Below, piece by piece: positions 24,924 to 33,802 of a DNA stretch of 64,000 bases. A program made the position numbers and the translations under genes. Each line of letters starts with the position of its first letter. The stretch's first letter is position 1. The stretch comes from Terrimicrobium sacchariphilum (lineage in GTDB: Bacteria > Verrucomicrobiota > Verrucomicrobiia > Chthoniobacterales > Terrimicrobiaceae), in assembly GCF_001613545.1 (NCBI RefSeq), contig NZ_BDCO01000002.1:1984001-2048000 (forward strand). The letters are read 5' to 3'. The notes below the pieces were generated by a model that saw only the letters and a list, made by a program, of their open reading frames with translations, ran no database searches and was not told the DNA's origin.

Positions 24924-26110
24924 AACGGCAGCGAGGTGGTTTTCGGCAGTGAGAGGATCTGGCGGGCCAGCCACACGAAAATCGCGGAGGCTACGAGGGC
25001 CTTTAGCCAGAGATTCGTCCATGGGAAAATCGGGTTGCCGTAATTTTCGGACCCCAGAATGATCGCGACAGCAGTCCACCACGCGGCGTAGTCGATGCGT
25101 TTGAGGAACGCTCCGGTATATGCTCCCATGACGGCTGCAAAGGCGGCCAGCATGATGTAGGAGTTGGTCTCCGTTCGAGGGTTGAAGAGCATCAGGTACG
25201 TCACATTGAGGAACAACACGGCAAAAGCCCCCCGGACAGGATCAAATCTGCGTAGCGCGAGCCAGGAGAGGACGAGCGTGCCGAGACCGGCAAGGCCGCG
25301 GATACCGAGTTGCACCGGGGACGGAAGTTCCATTCCGAACGATTTGAACATCCCGGCAAAATCGCACCAGGAGTGTCCGGTGGGCTTGCCCGCCTGGGTG
25401 AGGTTTTTAAAGAACGCGGGGTATTCCCCGGCGGCATAGCTGAGGTTCCAGTGCAGGAAGGGCATTGCGATGATTGCCGCGAGGGTGGCAGCAAGCGGAA
25501 TGCGCAGACGGGGAAAGAGCACTCCACAGACCAGGATCGGCGCGATGGCGATGGGCTTTAGGATCAGGGTCAGCCCGAGCAGGATGGCGGACGTCCACCA
25601 TTTTTCTCGGGCGAGGGTGACTGCGAGCAGCAGGAAGAGTCCTGCAAGGGGCATGTTGACCTGGCCGTTGCGGGCGCTGGAAAACGATGCCGGCAGGACG
25701 AGCAGGGTGGCGACAAGAAAGATGAGTTCCTTACGCCGGGGGGTGAAATGCCCCGCTGCAGCCCACAGTGAACCCGCGAGCAAACCGAGGCAGGTCAGGC
25801 GCCAAAGAGGTTCGCCGACGCGATCGGGAAGGATTTCATAAGGGGTGTAGAGGATCGCAAACTGTGGCAGGTAGAGATAGCCGTTCTTTTTGCGATACAG
25901 GCTCTTTTCGCCGCCCCACCAGTTGTCGGTAGCCCGCTGATACTCGATGGTGGCGCTACGACGGGTCGGCTGGATGGCGACGATGGTCGAGATGACGGTG
26001 CCATACACGATCCAGATGGCGAGGGCGGCGACCAGGGCGCGTTTGGCAGGGAGTTTGTCCAGGAAGGACCAGAGATTCTGCCAAAGAGTCGAGATGCTTG
26101 CTGCGGGCAT
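24899..26110 (-). CDS. Multi-pass membrane glycosyltransferase, GT87-like
   Basis: 403 residues from ATG 26110; an upstream extension to 26512 is not protein-like. About ten hydrophobic helices are visible, with a conserved extracytoplasmic segment (WGGEKSLYRKKNGYLYLPQFAILYTPYEIL) typical of the GT87/DUF2029 polyprenyl-phosphate-dependent mannosyltransferase group, and NPRTETNSYIML near the C-terminus. It would glycosylate a lipid or polysaccharide on the outer face of the membrane. Convergent with the GT9 gene. Confidence 0.72.
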   Translation of the reverse strand: MPAASISTLWQNLWSFLDKLPAKRALVAALAIWIVYGTVISTIVAIQPTRRSATIEYQRATDNWWGGEKSLYRKKNGYLYLPQFAILYTPYEILPDRVGEPLWRLTCLGLLAGSLWAAAGHFTPRRKELIFLVATLLVLPASFSSARNGQVNMPLAGLFLLLAVTLAREKWWTSAILLGLTLILKPIAIAPILVCGVLFPRLRIPLAATLAAIIAMPFLHWNLSYAAGEYPAFFKNLTQAGKPTGHSWCDFAGMFKSFGMELPSPVQLGIRGLAGLGTLVLSWLALRRFDPVRGAFAVLFLNVTYLMLFNPRTETNSYIMLAAFAAVMGAYTGAFLKRIDYAAWWTAVAIILGSENYGNPIFPWTNLWLKALVASAIFVWLARQILSLPKTTSLPFQAAREAA

Positions 26111-26260
26111 CGGGAAAGAGAACCTGATCGCTCCCCGCCGCGCAAGCCGGAGGTGGGGGATTATATGCTCCAAGAGCAGCCTTGGAGGCGACGGGCAACC
26201 AATTGCGACTAGGAAAATGAGCGTTTCTGGGCGAGATTCCGGCAATCTGTTGGAAAACTC

Positions 26261-28348
26261 GTGAAGATGTTTGCTTGTTCGTGTCCTGGAAGGGGAGCCT
26301 TGTTCGCCCTCGCATTTTTCGCTTTTTTTTCCGAACCTTCGCGAGCGCAGGAGAGAAAAGAGGCTCGCGACGCGCGATTTGAGAACGATCAGGTAATCGT
26401 CACGTTTCGCCTGAACAGCGACTGGGGCGTCGGTTATCAGGCTGATGTCACTATCGAGAACCGGACGGCGCATGTGCTGCCGGACTGGCAACTGGCATTT
26501 CGCATCGAGCAACCTCCGGCCAACGTCTGGAACGCGCGGGTCGCGAAGACTTCTGAGGACTTGTACACTTTCGACGCCCAGTCCTTTGACTGGAACAAGA
26601 GCGTGCCGCCGAATGGACGGGTTTCTTTTGGGTTCATCGGAGCCAAGGGAGGACTAACCAAGGCACCTTGGGATTTTGCCTTTCAGACTGGCGGCGAACT
26701 AACGGCCACGCCAACGGCCACACCAACGGCCACACCAACGGCCACGCCAACGGCCACGCCAACGGCCACGCCAACGGCCACGCCAACGGCCACGCCAACG
26801 GCCACGCCAACGGCCACGCCAACGGCCACGCCAACGGCCACGCCAACGGCCACGCCAACGGCCACACCAACGGCCACGCCAACGGCCACACCAACGGCCA
26901 CACCAACGGCAACGCCAACGGCCACACCAACGGCAACGCCAACGGCCGGATCGAGTCCGCAGTCATCATCGACACCTGTTTCCAAGCATAGTGGGCGAGG
27001 CAAGTTTAACTACGCGGAAGCGTTGCAGATGGCGTTATATTTTTATGATGCACAGCGTTCGGGGAAGCTGCCGGAGGGCTTTCGCGTAAAGTGGCGGGGG
27101 GATTCTGCTCTGGAGGATGGGAGTGATGTCGGGATCGATCTCACTGGGGGCTTCTATGATGCGGGCGATCACGTCAAGTTTGCCCTGCCCATGGCGAGCG
27201 CTATGACTTTGCTGAGCTGGGGAGGTATCGAGTACGGCGATGGATATCATCGAGCACACCAGAAAGGGGTGCTCCTCTCGCTGGTGCGATGGGGTGCAGA
27301 TTGGTTGATGCGGGCGCATCCGAGCGAGGATGTCTTCTATGCCCAGGTCGGCAACGGTGCTCTCGATCATGATCGCTGGGGAGCAGCCGAGGCGATGACC
27401 ATGAAACGTCCGGCCTATAAAGTCGACTCCAGCAAACCCGGCTCGGATGTCGTGGCGGAGGCTTCGGCTGCCCTGGCTTCCGCAGCAATACTGTTCAAGA
27501 GTGAAGATCCCGAGTATTCGCAGAGACTGCTACGCAGCGCCCGCTCTCTATTTGCCCTGGCCGATACCCACCGTGGCCGGTACTCCAAGGCCATTCACGA
27601 TGCGGCGGAGTATTATCCCTCCTCGGGTTATCTGGACGAGCTCATCTGGGCCGCCGCATGGCTTTATCGCGCGACAGGCGAAGCGGGCTATTTGCAGAAG
27701 GCCGAGGCGTATTACCAGCGCTTCCAGGATGATGACGACCTTCATTGGACCCAGACCTGGGACGACAAGATCTATGGAGCCAACGTCCTGCTGGCCGAGA
27801 TGACGGGAAAGGACGTCTACAAAAGTGCGGTCGAGCGGTGGCTGAATTTTTGGACGGTGGGGGATGCTGGCAAACGCATCAGGTATACACCGGGCGGCCT
27901 TGCCTGGCTCGATCGCTGGGGTTCGTTAAGGTATGCAGCCAATACCGCATTTCTCGCGTTTATCTATGCCGATCGGGTGGGGGATCATGGTACTCGGTAC
28001 CGGGATTTCGCCCGCTCGCAGATCGATTACATCCTCGGCGAAAATCCCGAGCATCGCAGCTATGTGGTGGGATTTGGCGCGAACCCGCCGCGTAATCCCC
28101 ACCACGCTGGAGCGCATGGTTCCTTGAGCGACGACGTCGATGAACCCGGAGATAACCGGCATATCCTCTACGGCGCCCTGGTCGGGGGTCCTTCCGCGCC
28201 AAAGGATGATGCGTATATCGATCGCCGCAGTGACTATGTTACGAATGAAGTCTCGCTCGACTACAATGCCGGGTTTACCGGCGCTTTGGCTCGCATGGCT
28301 TTGGAATACGGCGGTACTCCTCTCGAGGTCTTTCCGCCTGTGGAGTAA
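26261..28348 (+). CDS. Secreted CBM2-GH9 cellulase
   Basis: 695 residues from GTG 26261 (ATG 26267 is close). Signal peptide to about residue 29; CBM2 cellulose-binding domain at ~36-145 ([43 protein letters not shown]); a linker of about 20 TATP units at 148-229; GH9 catalytic domain ~248-690. GH9 marks: [17 protein letters not shown] (catalytic D300 and D303), and [10 protein letters not shown] (E663, general acid). It hydrolyses beta-1,4-glucan. It has no CBM3c after the catalytic domain, unlike its downstream paralogue. Confidence 0.93.
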   Translation: MKMFACSCPGRGALFALAFFAFFSEPSRAQERKEARDARFENDQVIVTFRLNSDWGVGYQADVTIENRTAHVLPDWQLAFRIEQPPANVWNARVAKTSEDLYTFDAQSFDWNKSVPPNGRVSFGFIGAKGGLTKAPWDFAFQTGGELTATPTATPTATPTATPTATPTATPTATPTATPTATPTATPTATPTATPTATPTATPTATPTATPTATPTATPTATPTATPTAGSSPQSSSTPVSKHSGRGKFNYAEALQMALYFYDAQRSGKLPEGFRVKWRGDSALEDGSDVGIDLTGGFYDAGDHVKFALPMASAMTLLSWGGIEYGDGYHRAHQKGVLLSLVRWGADWLMRAHPSEDVFYAQVGNGALDHDRWGAAEAMTMKRPAYKVDSSKPGSDVVAEASAALASAAILFKSEDPEYSQRLLRSARSLFALADTHRGRYSKAIHDAAEYYPSSGYLDELIWAAAWLYRATGEAGYLQKAEAYYQRFQDDDDLHWTQTWDDKIYGANVLLAEMTGKDVYKSAVERWLNFWTVGDAGKRIRYTPGGLAWLDRWGSLRYAANTAFLAFIYADRVGDHGTRYRDFARSQIDYILGENPEHRSYVVGFGANPPRNPHHAGAHGSLSDDVDEPGDNRHILYGALVGGPSAPKDDAYIDRRSDYVTNEVSLDYNAGFTGALARMALEYGGTPLEVFPPVE
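26702..26947 (+). repeat. 12-bp tandem repeat encoding TATP linker
   Basis: About 20.5 copies of ACGGCCACGCCA with occasional ACA or GCA variants, inside the cellulase linker. The unit is a multiple of three, so copy number can vary without breaking the frame. The antisense and other frames are open for the same reason. Confidence 0.95.
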
Positions 28349-28368
28349 CCGCTTGCGTTGATGTAATT

Positions 28369-28386
28369 CCTGCTCCAAGGAGCAGG
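28369..28386. terminator. Short hairpin after the first cellulase gene
   Basis: CCTGCTCC and GGAGCAGG are separated by AA. No T-run follows directly, so termination is weakly supported and the two cellulase genes may be cotranscribed. Confidence 0.3.
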
Positions 28387-28514
28387 CTATGCTTTCGTGA
28401 TGGATCAGGCAAGAGGGTGAGTGCATCCTGTTGCCCTGACAATTCACCGACTTTTTGGGGATGTTCATCGAGTTGGGCGGGAGATTTTTTGAGAGTTCCG
28501 CACACTCCCGCTCC

Positions 28515-31500
28515 ATGAGGTTCCTCCTGCTTTCCATCACGGCATTTTTGGGATCGTTGGTCGCATGTTTTGGACATGGCTCCATGGCCAGTCCCATCAG
28601 TCGATCGTACGAGGTCTTTCTCGAGAATCCTGAGCATCCATCCTCGGCGGCAGGGCGTGCTGCGGTCGCGGTGGCCGGCACACAGGCATTCTACGACTGG
28701 CATGAGGTAAATCGCCAGTTGCCCAATCACGACTACCGCACGCAGATTCCAGATGGGAAATTGCCCGGGGCGGGCCGGGATAAATATGCGGGATTGAATC
28801 TTGCCCGTACCGACTGGCCGGCAACCAAGGTGCAGCCTGGACATTTTCATTGCGTCTTTTACGCCGCGACGCCGCATGATCCGAGTTACTTTGAGGCATA
28901 CATCACCAAGGCGACCTATGATCCACGCCAGCCTCTGAAGTGGAGTGATCTCGAGCCCTTGCCTGGCGGGGAAAATGCCCGCCTCGAGGGAAAGAACTAT
29001 ATGTTTGATGTCACCTTGCCGGAGCGCAAGGGGCGTCACATCCTGTACGTCATCTGGCAGCGCATCGATCCGGTAGGCGAGGTCTTTTTCTCCACTAGCG
29101 ACCTCGATTTTGGCGGGGTCGATTATGGTACCACCGCCCCAGATCCGATGGTCGCACCTGAGGTGCCTGCGGATCATGATCATGGCGGCTCCAATCCCAC
29201 ACCTACACCGACTCCGGTTCCCACGCCCACTCCGACGCCAGCTCCCGGGTCGCGGAATGCACGTTTTGAGAACGACCAGGTCATCGTCACCTTCAAACTG
29301 ACGAATGATTGGATCAGCGGATACCAGGCTGATGTGGTGATCGAGAACAAGACATCAAGCATCCTGCGGGACTGGTCGCTCTCTTTCCGGATTGAGCGCG
29401 AAGCGGTCAGTCCATGGAATGCGCGACTCCTCAGTAAATCGGGAGATCGCTACACCTTCGACGCTCAGCCGTATATCTGGAACAAGGATGTTCCAGCCAA
29501 GGGCAAAGTGTCGTTTGGCTTCACCGGCTCGCCTGGGAACCTAACCAAGGCCCCATCGGACTTCATTTTCCAAACCTCCAGTGGAGGAACCACGCCGACG
29601 CCAACCCCAACGCCCGTCGCTACCCCAACTCCCACGCCTACGCCTACGCCTACGCCTACGCCTACGCCTACGCCTACGCCTACGCCTACGCCTACGCCTA
29701 CGCCTACGCCAACTCCGACACCCACTCCGGTGCCGACACCCACTCCTACCCCAACTCCTGTTCCGACACCTACAGCCACACCGACACCTGGATCGCCAAA
29801 TACAACGGTGAACCTTGGCAGCGTGAGCGTGACCTTCAAGGTGACCAACGACTGGCGAAGCGGTTTTGAGGCGCAGGTCGTCATCAAGAATCTCACCTCC
29901 TCCGTCATCAAGGACTGGCAGCTTGCCTTCGATCTAGATCGCTCGATTTCCTCGATCTGGAACGCCGGGTACACGCAGGTTTCCTCGAGCCGCTATGCGT
30001 TCAATGCGCAGCTTTATACTTGGAACAAGGACATCCCGGCTGGAGGATCAGTCAGCTTTGGCTTCATCGGCAGCCCGGGCAGCCTCACGCAAGCCCCGTC
30101 AAATTTCGCCTTTCAGCCATCGGGTGGGGGAGGAAATCCCACGCCGACTCCGACTCCAACTCCAACGGCCACCCCTTCGCCGACTCCCACGGCGACGCCG
30201 ACTCCCACGCCTACGCCGGTGCCAACACCTACGCCGACGCCGACTCCAGCCGTGCCAAAATTTGCCATCGAGGATATCGTGGTGGATGAGCCAAAGTCCG
30301 GCACCACGGTGGCTCAAGTGAAAGTCACCCTTCTCCCTGCGGCAACCTCCGTAGCGGGTGTAAGCTTTCAGACAAAAAACGGAACGGCGTGGAGCGGATC
30401 GGATTACGTTTCAGCCAACGGCAACCTGCTCTTTGAGCCGGGAACGACATTTAAGACGATCTCGATCACGATCCTGAGCAATCCGACGAATGAAGGTCTC
30501 GAGAGCTTTACCGTGGAACTCTCTGCCGTGGTCGGCGGAGAAATCTCCCGCGCCGTGGGGACAGTAACGATCCGCGAATCCAACGCAGGCACCGGGAAGT
30601 TCAATTATTCCGAGGCTTTGCAAAAGTCGTTGTTCTTCTATGACGCGCAACGCTCTGGCAAACTGCCGGCAAACTTCCGCATCAACTGGCGCGGAGACTC
30701 TGCCCTGCAGGATGGAAGCGACGCAGGGCTGGACTTAAGCGGCGGCTACTACGATGCGGGCGACCACGTGAAGTTCGCATTGCCGATGGCAACCAGCATG
30801 ACGCTCCTCGCCTGGGGTGGTATCGAGTACGGTACGGCTTATCAAAGCGCGCAGCAAAAGGAGGCGTTTCTCTCGGCAATTCGCTGGGGGGCGGACTGGC
30901 TGATCAAAGCCCACCCTAGCGACAATGTCTTCTATGGACAGGTGGGCAATGGCGGCAGCGATCACTCGTACTGGGGGCCTCCGGAGACCATGACCATGTC
31001 TCGCCCATCGTACAAGGCCGATACCTCCAGGCCGGGCACGGAGATCGCAGCCGAGGCGGCGGCAGCTCTCGCATCAGCGCACATCCTTTTCAAGAATGAG
31101 GACTCCGCTTACGCGACCAGGCTCCTCCAGCATGCCAAAGCGCTCTTTGCTTTTGCCGATAACTATCGCGGCACCTACACAAGCGCCATCCCCGATGCGG
31201 CCTCGTACTACAACTCCTACTCCGGATACTACGATGAACTGGTATGGGCTGCGGCGTGGCTCTATCGCGCCACGGGAGAGACATCCTACCTCCAAAAAGC
31301 GGAATCAATCTACAACGAGCAATTCCAGAACAAATCGCTTAAATGGACGATTTCGTGGGACGACAAGATCTACGGAGCCAATGTGCTCCTGGCTCAGTTG
31401 ACCGGCAAGGACGTGTACAAGAGTGCCACCCAGCGCTGGCTCAACTTCTGGACCGTCGGAGAAAATGGGTCACGCATCAAGTATACGCCCGGCGGTCTTG

Positions 31501-32432
31501 CCTGGTTGGATCAATGGGGTTCGCTCCGGTATGCGGCCAATACGGCCTTCATGGCCTTCATCTACGCCGATCGCGTGGGTGATGTCGGCACGCGCTACCG
31601 TGACTTTGCCAAGGCGCAGATCAACTACATGCTCGGCGAAAACCCGAACAACCGGAGCTATGTCGTGGGCTTTGGCAACAACCCGCCAATCAATCCCCAT
31701 CATCGAGCGGCGCATGGTTCCTGGAGCAATAATATCTCCAACCCTGTCAATAACCGACACGTGCTCTACGGCGCCCTGGTCGGCGGCCCCTCCTCGGCCA
31801 GCGACACGGCATATACGGATGACCGGACGAACTATGTCACCAACGAGGTTGCCCTAGACTACAATGCTGGCTTCACCGGAGCACTCGCCCGGATGGTGTC
31901 CGAGTACGGCGGTGCCCCGCTGGCGAACTTTCCTGTCGCCGAGACACCGGATGACGAGTACTTCGTCGAGGCCTCGATCAATCAGCAGGGTGCCGGTTTC
32001 ACTGAAATCCGGGCGCTGCTCAACAACCGTTCGTCCTTCCCGGCCCGGGCCAGTGAAGCGCTCTCGTTCCGCTACTACGTGGATCTCAGCGAGTTGTTTG
32101 CTCTCGGGTACAATGAAACCAGTATCGAGGTGAAGACCAACTACACGCAGGGCGGCTCCGCCTCGCCGCTCAAGGTCTACGATGCGACACGCAAGATCTA
32201 CTACACCGAGGTAAGCTACGCCGGTACACGCATCGCGCCAGGAGGAGGCAACACGTACTGGAAGGAGGCGCAGTTCCGCCTGAGCCTCAAGAGCGGAGTC
32301 CCCGCCAGTGGGTGGAATCCCTATAACGACCACTCCTTCTCCGGGCTGGTCGCGGGCAACCAAAATACGAAAAAAACCGACAAGATCCCCGTGTACGAGT
32401 CCGGCAAGAAACTCTCCGGTGTGGAACCCTAG
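28515..32432 (+). CDS. AA10 LPMO-CBM2-CBM2-Calx-beta-GH9-CBM3 fusion cellulase
   Basis: 1,305 residues from ATG 28515, in one unbroken frame. Signal peptide 1-20, then His21 starting [10 protein letters not shown], the N-terminal His of an AA10 lytic polysaccharide monooxygenase (21-~218). The second copper His is H121 ([11 protein letters not shown]). Then linker 1, CBM2 (~246-355), linker 2 of TP repeats (~359-428), CBM2 (~431-537), linker 3, a Calx-beta-like domain (~582-691), a GH9 domain (~695-1138; [10 protein letters not shown]747/D750, [11 protein letters not shown]1111), and CBM3 (~1146-1305). GH9-CBM3 is the processive-endoglucanase arrangement. It should oxidise and hydrolyse crystalline cellulose from one secreted chain. 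The cleavage site must expose His21; Cys18 gives a lipobox-like LVAC that could mislead predictors. Confidence 0.92.
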   Translation: MRFLLLSITAFLGSLVACFGHGSMASPISRSYEVFLENPEHPSSAAGRAAVAVAGTQAFYDWHEVNRQLPNHDYRTQIPDGKLPGAGRDKYAGLNLARTDWPATKVQPGHFHCVFYAATPHDPSYFEAYITKATYDPRQPLKWSDLEPLPGGENARLEGKNYMFDVTLPERKGRHILYVIWQRIDPVGEVFFSTSDLDFGGVDYGTTAPDPMVAPEVPADHDHGGSNPTPTPTPVPTPTPTPAPGSRNARFENDQVIVTFKLTNDWISGYQADVVIENKTSSILRDWSLSFRIEREAVSPWNARLLSKSGDRYTFDAQPYIWNKDVPAKGKVSFGFTGSPGNLTKAPSDFIFQTSSGGTTPTPTPTPVATPTPTPTPTPTPTPTPTPTPTPTPTPTPTPTPTPTPVPTPTPTPTPVPTPTATPTPGSPNTTVNLGSVSVTFKVTNDWRSGFEAQVVIKNLTSSVIKDWQLAFDLDRSISSIWNAGYTQVSSSRYAFNAQLYTWNKDIPAGGSVSFGFIGSPGSLTQAPSNFAFQPSGGGGNPTPTPTPTPTATPSPTPTATPTPTPTPVPTPTPTPTPAVPKFAIEDIVVDEPKSGTTVAQVKVTLLPAATSVAGVSFQTKNGTAWSGSDYVSANGNLLFEPGTTFKTISITILSNPTNEGLESFTVELSAVVGGEISRAVGTVTIRESNAGTGKFNYSEALQKSLFFYDAQRSGKLPANFRINWRGDSALQDGSDAGLDLSGGYYDAGDHVKFALPMATSMTLLAWGGIEYGTAYQSAQQKEAFLSAIRWGADWLIKAHPSDNVFYGQVGNGGSDHSYWGPPETMTMSRPSYKADTSRPGTEIAAEAAAALASAHILFKNEDSAYATRLLQHAKALFAFADNYRGTYTSAIPDAASYYNSYSGYYDELVWAAAWLYRATGETSYLQKAESIYNEQFQNKSLKWTISWDDKIYGANVLLAQLTGKDVYKSATQRWLNFWTVGENGSRIKYTPGGLAWLDQWGSLRYAANTAFMAFIYADRVGDVGTRYRDFAKAQINYMLGENPNNRSYVVGFGNNPPINPHHRAAHGSWSNNISNPVNNRHVLYGALVGGPSSASDTAYTDDRTNYVTNEVALDYNAGFTGALARMVSEYGGAPLANFPVAETPDDEYFVEASINQQGAGFTEIRALLNNRSSFPARASEALSFRYYVDLSELFALGYNETSIEVKTNYTQGGSASPLKVYDATRKIYYTEVSYAGTRIAPGGGNTYWKEAQFRLSLKSGVPASGWNPYNDHSFSGLVAGNQNTKKTDKIPVYESGKKLSGVEP
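29634..29710 (+). repeat. 6-bp tandem repeat in fusion-protein linker
   Basis: Nearly 13 copies of ACGCCT encoding Thr-Pro, between the two CBM2 domains of the fusion. It is in frame and length-variable like the repeat in the upstream cellulase, but with a different unit, so the linkers expanded independently. Confidence 0.92.
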
Positions 32433-32532
32433 GATCACCCGTCCGGTGGATCCCGGGGAGTTCCATGAACGAGAGCTTGAACATCCCCGGGATCACGCTA
32501 GGAATGAATCCTCGGCTTCTGGCCCCATTCAA

Positions 32533-32620
<88 letters not shown>

Positions 32621-32914
32621 TGACGGAATTGTATGCAGGCGCCGGGAGACGAGAGGTCCTGAATTTCTCTTTTGCTCTCTCTGCTTTCCGACGAACGTTC
32701 CTCGAAGCGTTATTTTACGTACCCGGCGAGCAATGGGAAGCCGCTGGGGGTGACAATGCGGGTTGTATCTCTGTTTGGAAGTTTTCGGACCCGTTAATCT
32801 TGCCGCAAAGGACGGGGGGACGTCGTTCGATCAGGTGGGGGTGGGGACACGCAGGGTTGTCTCAGGGAAGATTCTGACACACTCCGGGGTCTTCCGCAGC
32901 GAACCCTTTGCGTT

Positions 32915-33424
32915 ATGGCACTCTTCGCACCTACATTCAATAACCTGAACGAATTGCTTATCAACGAATTGCGTGACCTCTACAGCGCGGAATCCCAATT
33001 GATCAAAGCTCTCCCCAAGATGGCTGAAGCCGCATCTGATCCCAAGCTCAAGAGCGCATTTGAGATGCATCTCAAGGAAACCGAGGATCAGGCCTGCCGG
33101 TTGGAGAATATCTTCTCTGAACTCGGAGAGAAGCCGACAGGAGAGACCTGCAAAGCCATGGAGGGTCTGGTCAAGGAGTCGAGCGATTACGTGAAAGCCG
33201 GAGGGAACCCGGACGTGCGAGACGCCGGTCTGATCGGCGCTGCCCAGCGGGTGGAGCATTATGAAATGGCTGGATATGGCACGGCCAGAGCTCTCGCCAC
33301 CCGGCTCGGCCTTTCGGATATCGCACAGTTGTTGCAGACGACCCTCGATGAAGAAGCTGCAGCCGACCAAAAGCTGACCGAGATCGCAGAAGGACAAGTC
33401 AACATTAACGCCGCTCAACCGTGA
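32915..33424 (+). CDS. DUF892/YciE-family ferritin-like protein
   Basis: 169 residues. A four-helix bundle with the family features NELLINELRDLYSAESQLIKALPKM near the start, DAGLIGAAQRVEHYEMAGYG in the middle and DEEAAADQKLTEIAE near the end; Glu and His residues match a di-iron-type bundle. YciE-like proteins are stress-induced. A second copy lies at 38880-39371. No signal peptide; cytoplasmic. Confidence 0.88.
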   Translation: MALFAPTFNNLNELLINELRDLYSAESQLIKALPKMAEAASDPKLKSAFEMHLKETEDQACRLENIFSELGEKPTGETCKAMEGLVKESSDYVKAGGNPDVRDAGLIGAAQRVEHYEMAGYGTARALATRLGLSDIAQLLQTTLDEEAAADQKLTEIAEGQVNINAAQP

Positions 33425-33802
33425 ACGGCCTTGGGCCTTTAGCAAAAGGCCCTGGCCCGCAAAAGGAGACGCCTCCGAGAAGGAAGGGAAATAAGGATCG
33501 TCTCCGGACTGAACTACGAAAGCTTCTCCGCACCCATGATCGGAGCGGCAAGGTGGCAATGCACCGCGCCTCCGAGTCGCGGATTCTCAAGAAACCATGG
33601 TGATGGCGGCGATTTCGCAAGCCGAGGCGCTTCGCTCCACCGCTTGGTTTCAATAGAGCTATCGCTCCTGGAAAAGAGGCGGTCGTGTCGAAAAGGCATC
33701 CTTGGGACCTGCCGCTCGCGAACTCAAGCGGGAGGCAGGTCTTCCTCTTTTGCCCATGCAACGCGGTGAAACCGTAATCAACGTAAGCAGTACTCGGGAA
33801 AG
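33425..33802. other. Gene-free 378-bp stretch
   Basis: No credible gene. Just after the preceding stop, GGGCCTTT and AAAGGCCC (33433-33452) form a small hairpin without a T-run, a weak terminator candidate. The remaining frames give only low-quality ORFs on both strands. Confidence 0.5.

Noticed and set aside
26702-26947. Possible CRISPR-like array
   Set aside because: The units are contiguous 12-mers without spacers and encode an in-frame protein linker.
26634-27003. Long repeat ORFs (GHANGHTN on plus, GVAVGVAV on minus) in the cellulase linker
   Set aside because: They exist only because the 12-bp repeat is a multiple of three and free of stops in every frame.
28515-28575. LPMO fusion as a lipoprotein (LVAC)
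   Set aside because: Lipidation at Cys18 would leave His21 off the N-terminus and inactivate the copper site, so ordinary cleavage before His21 is preferred.
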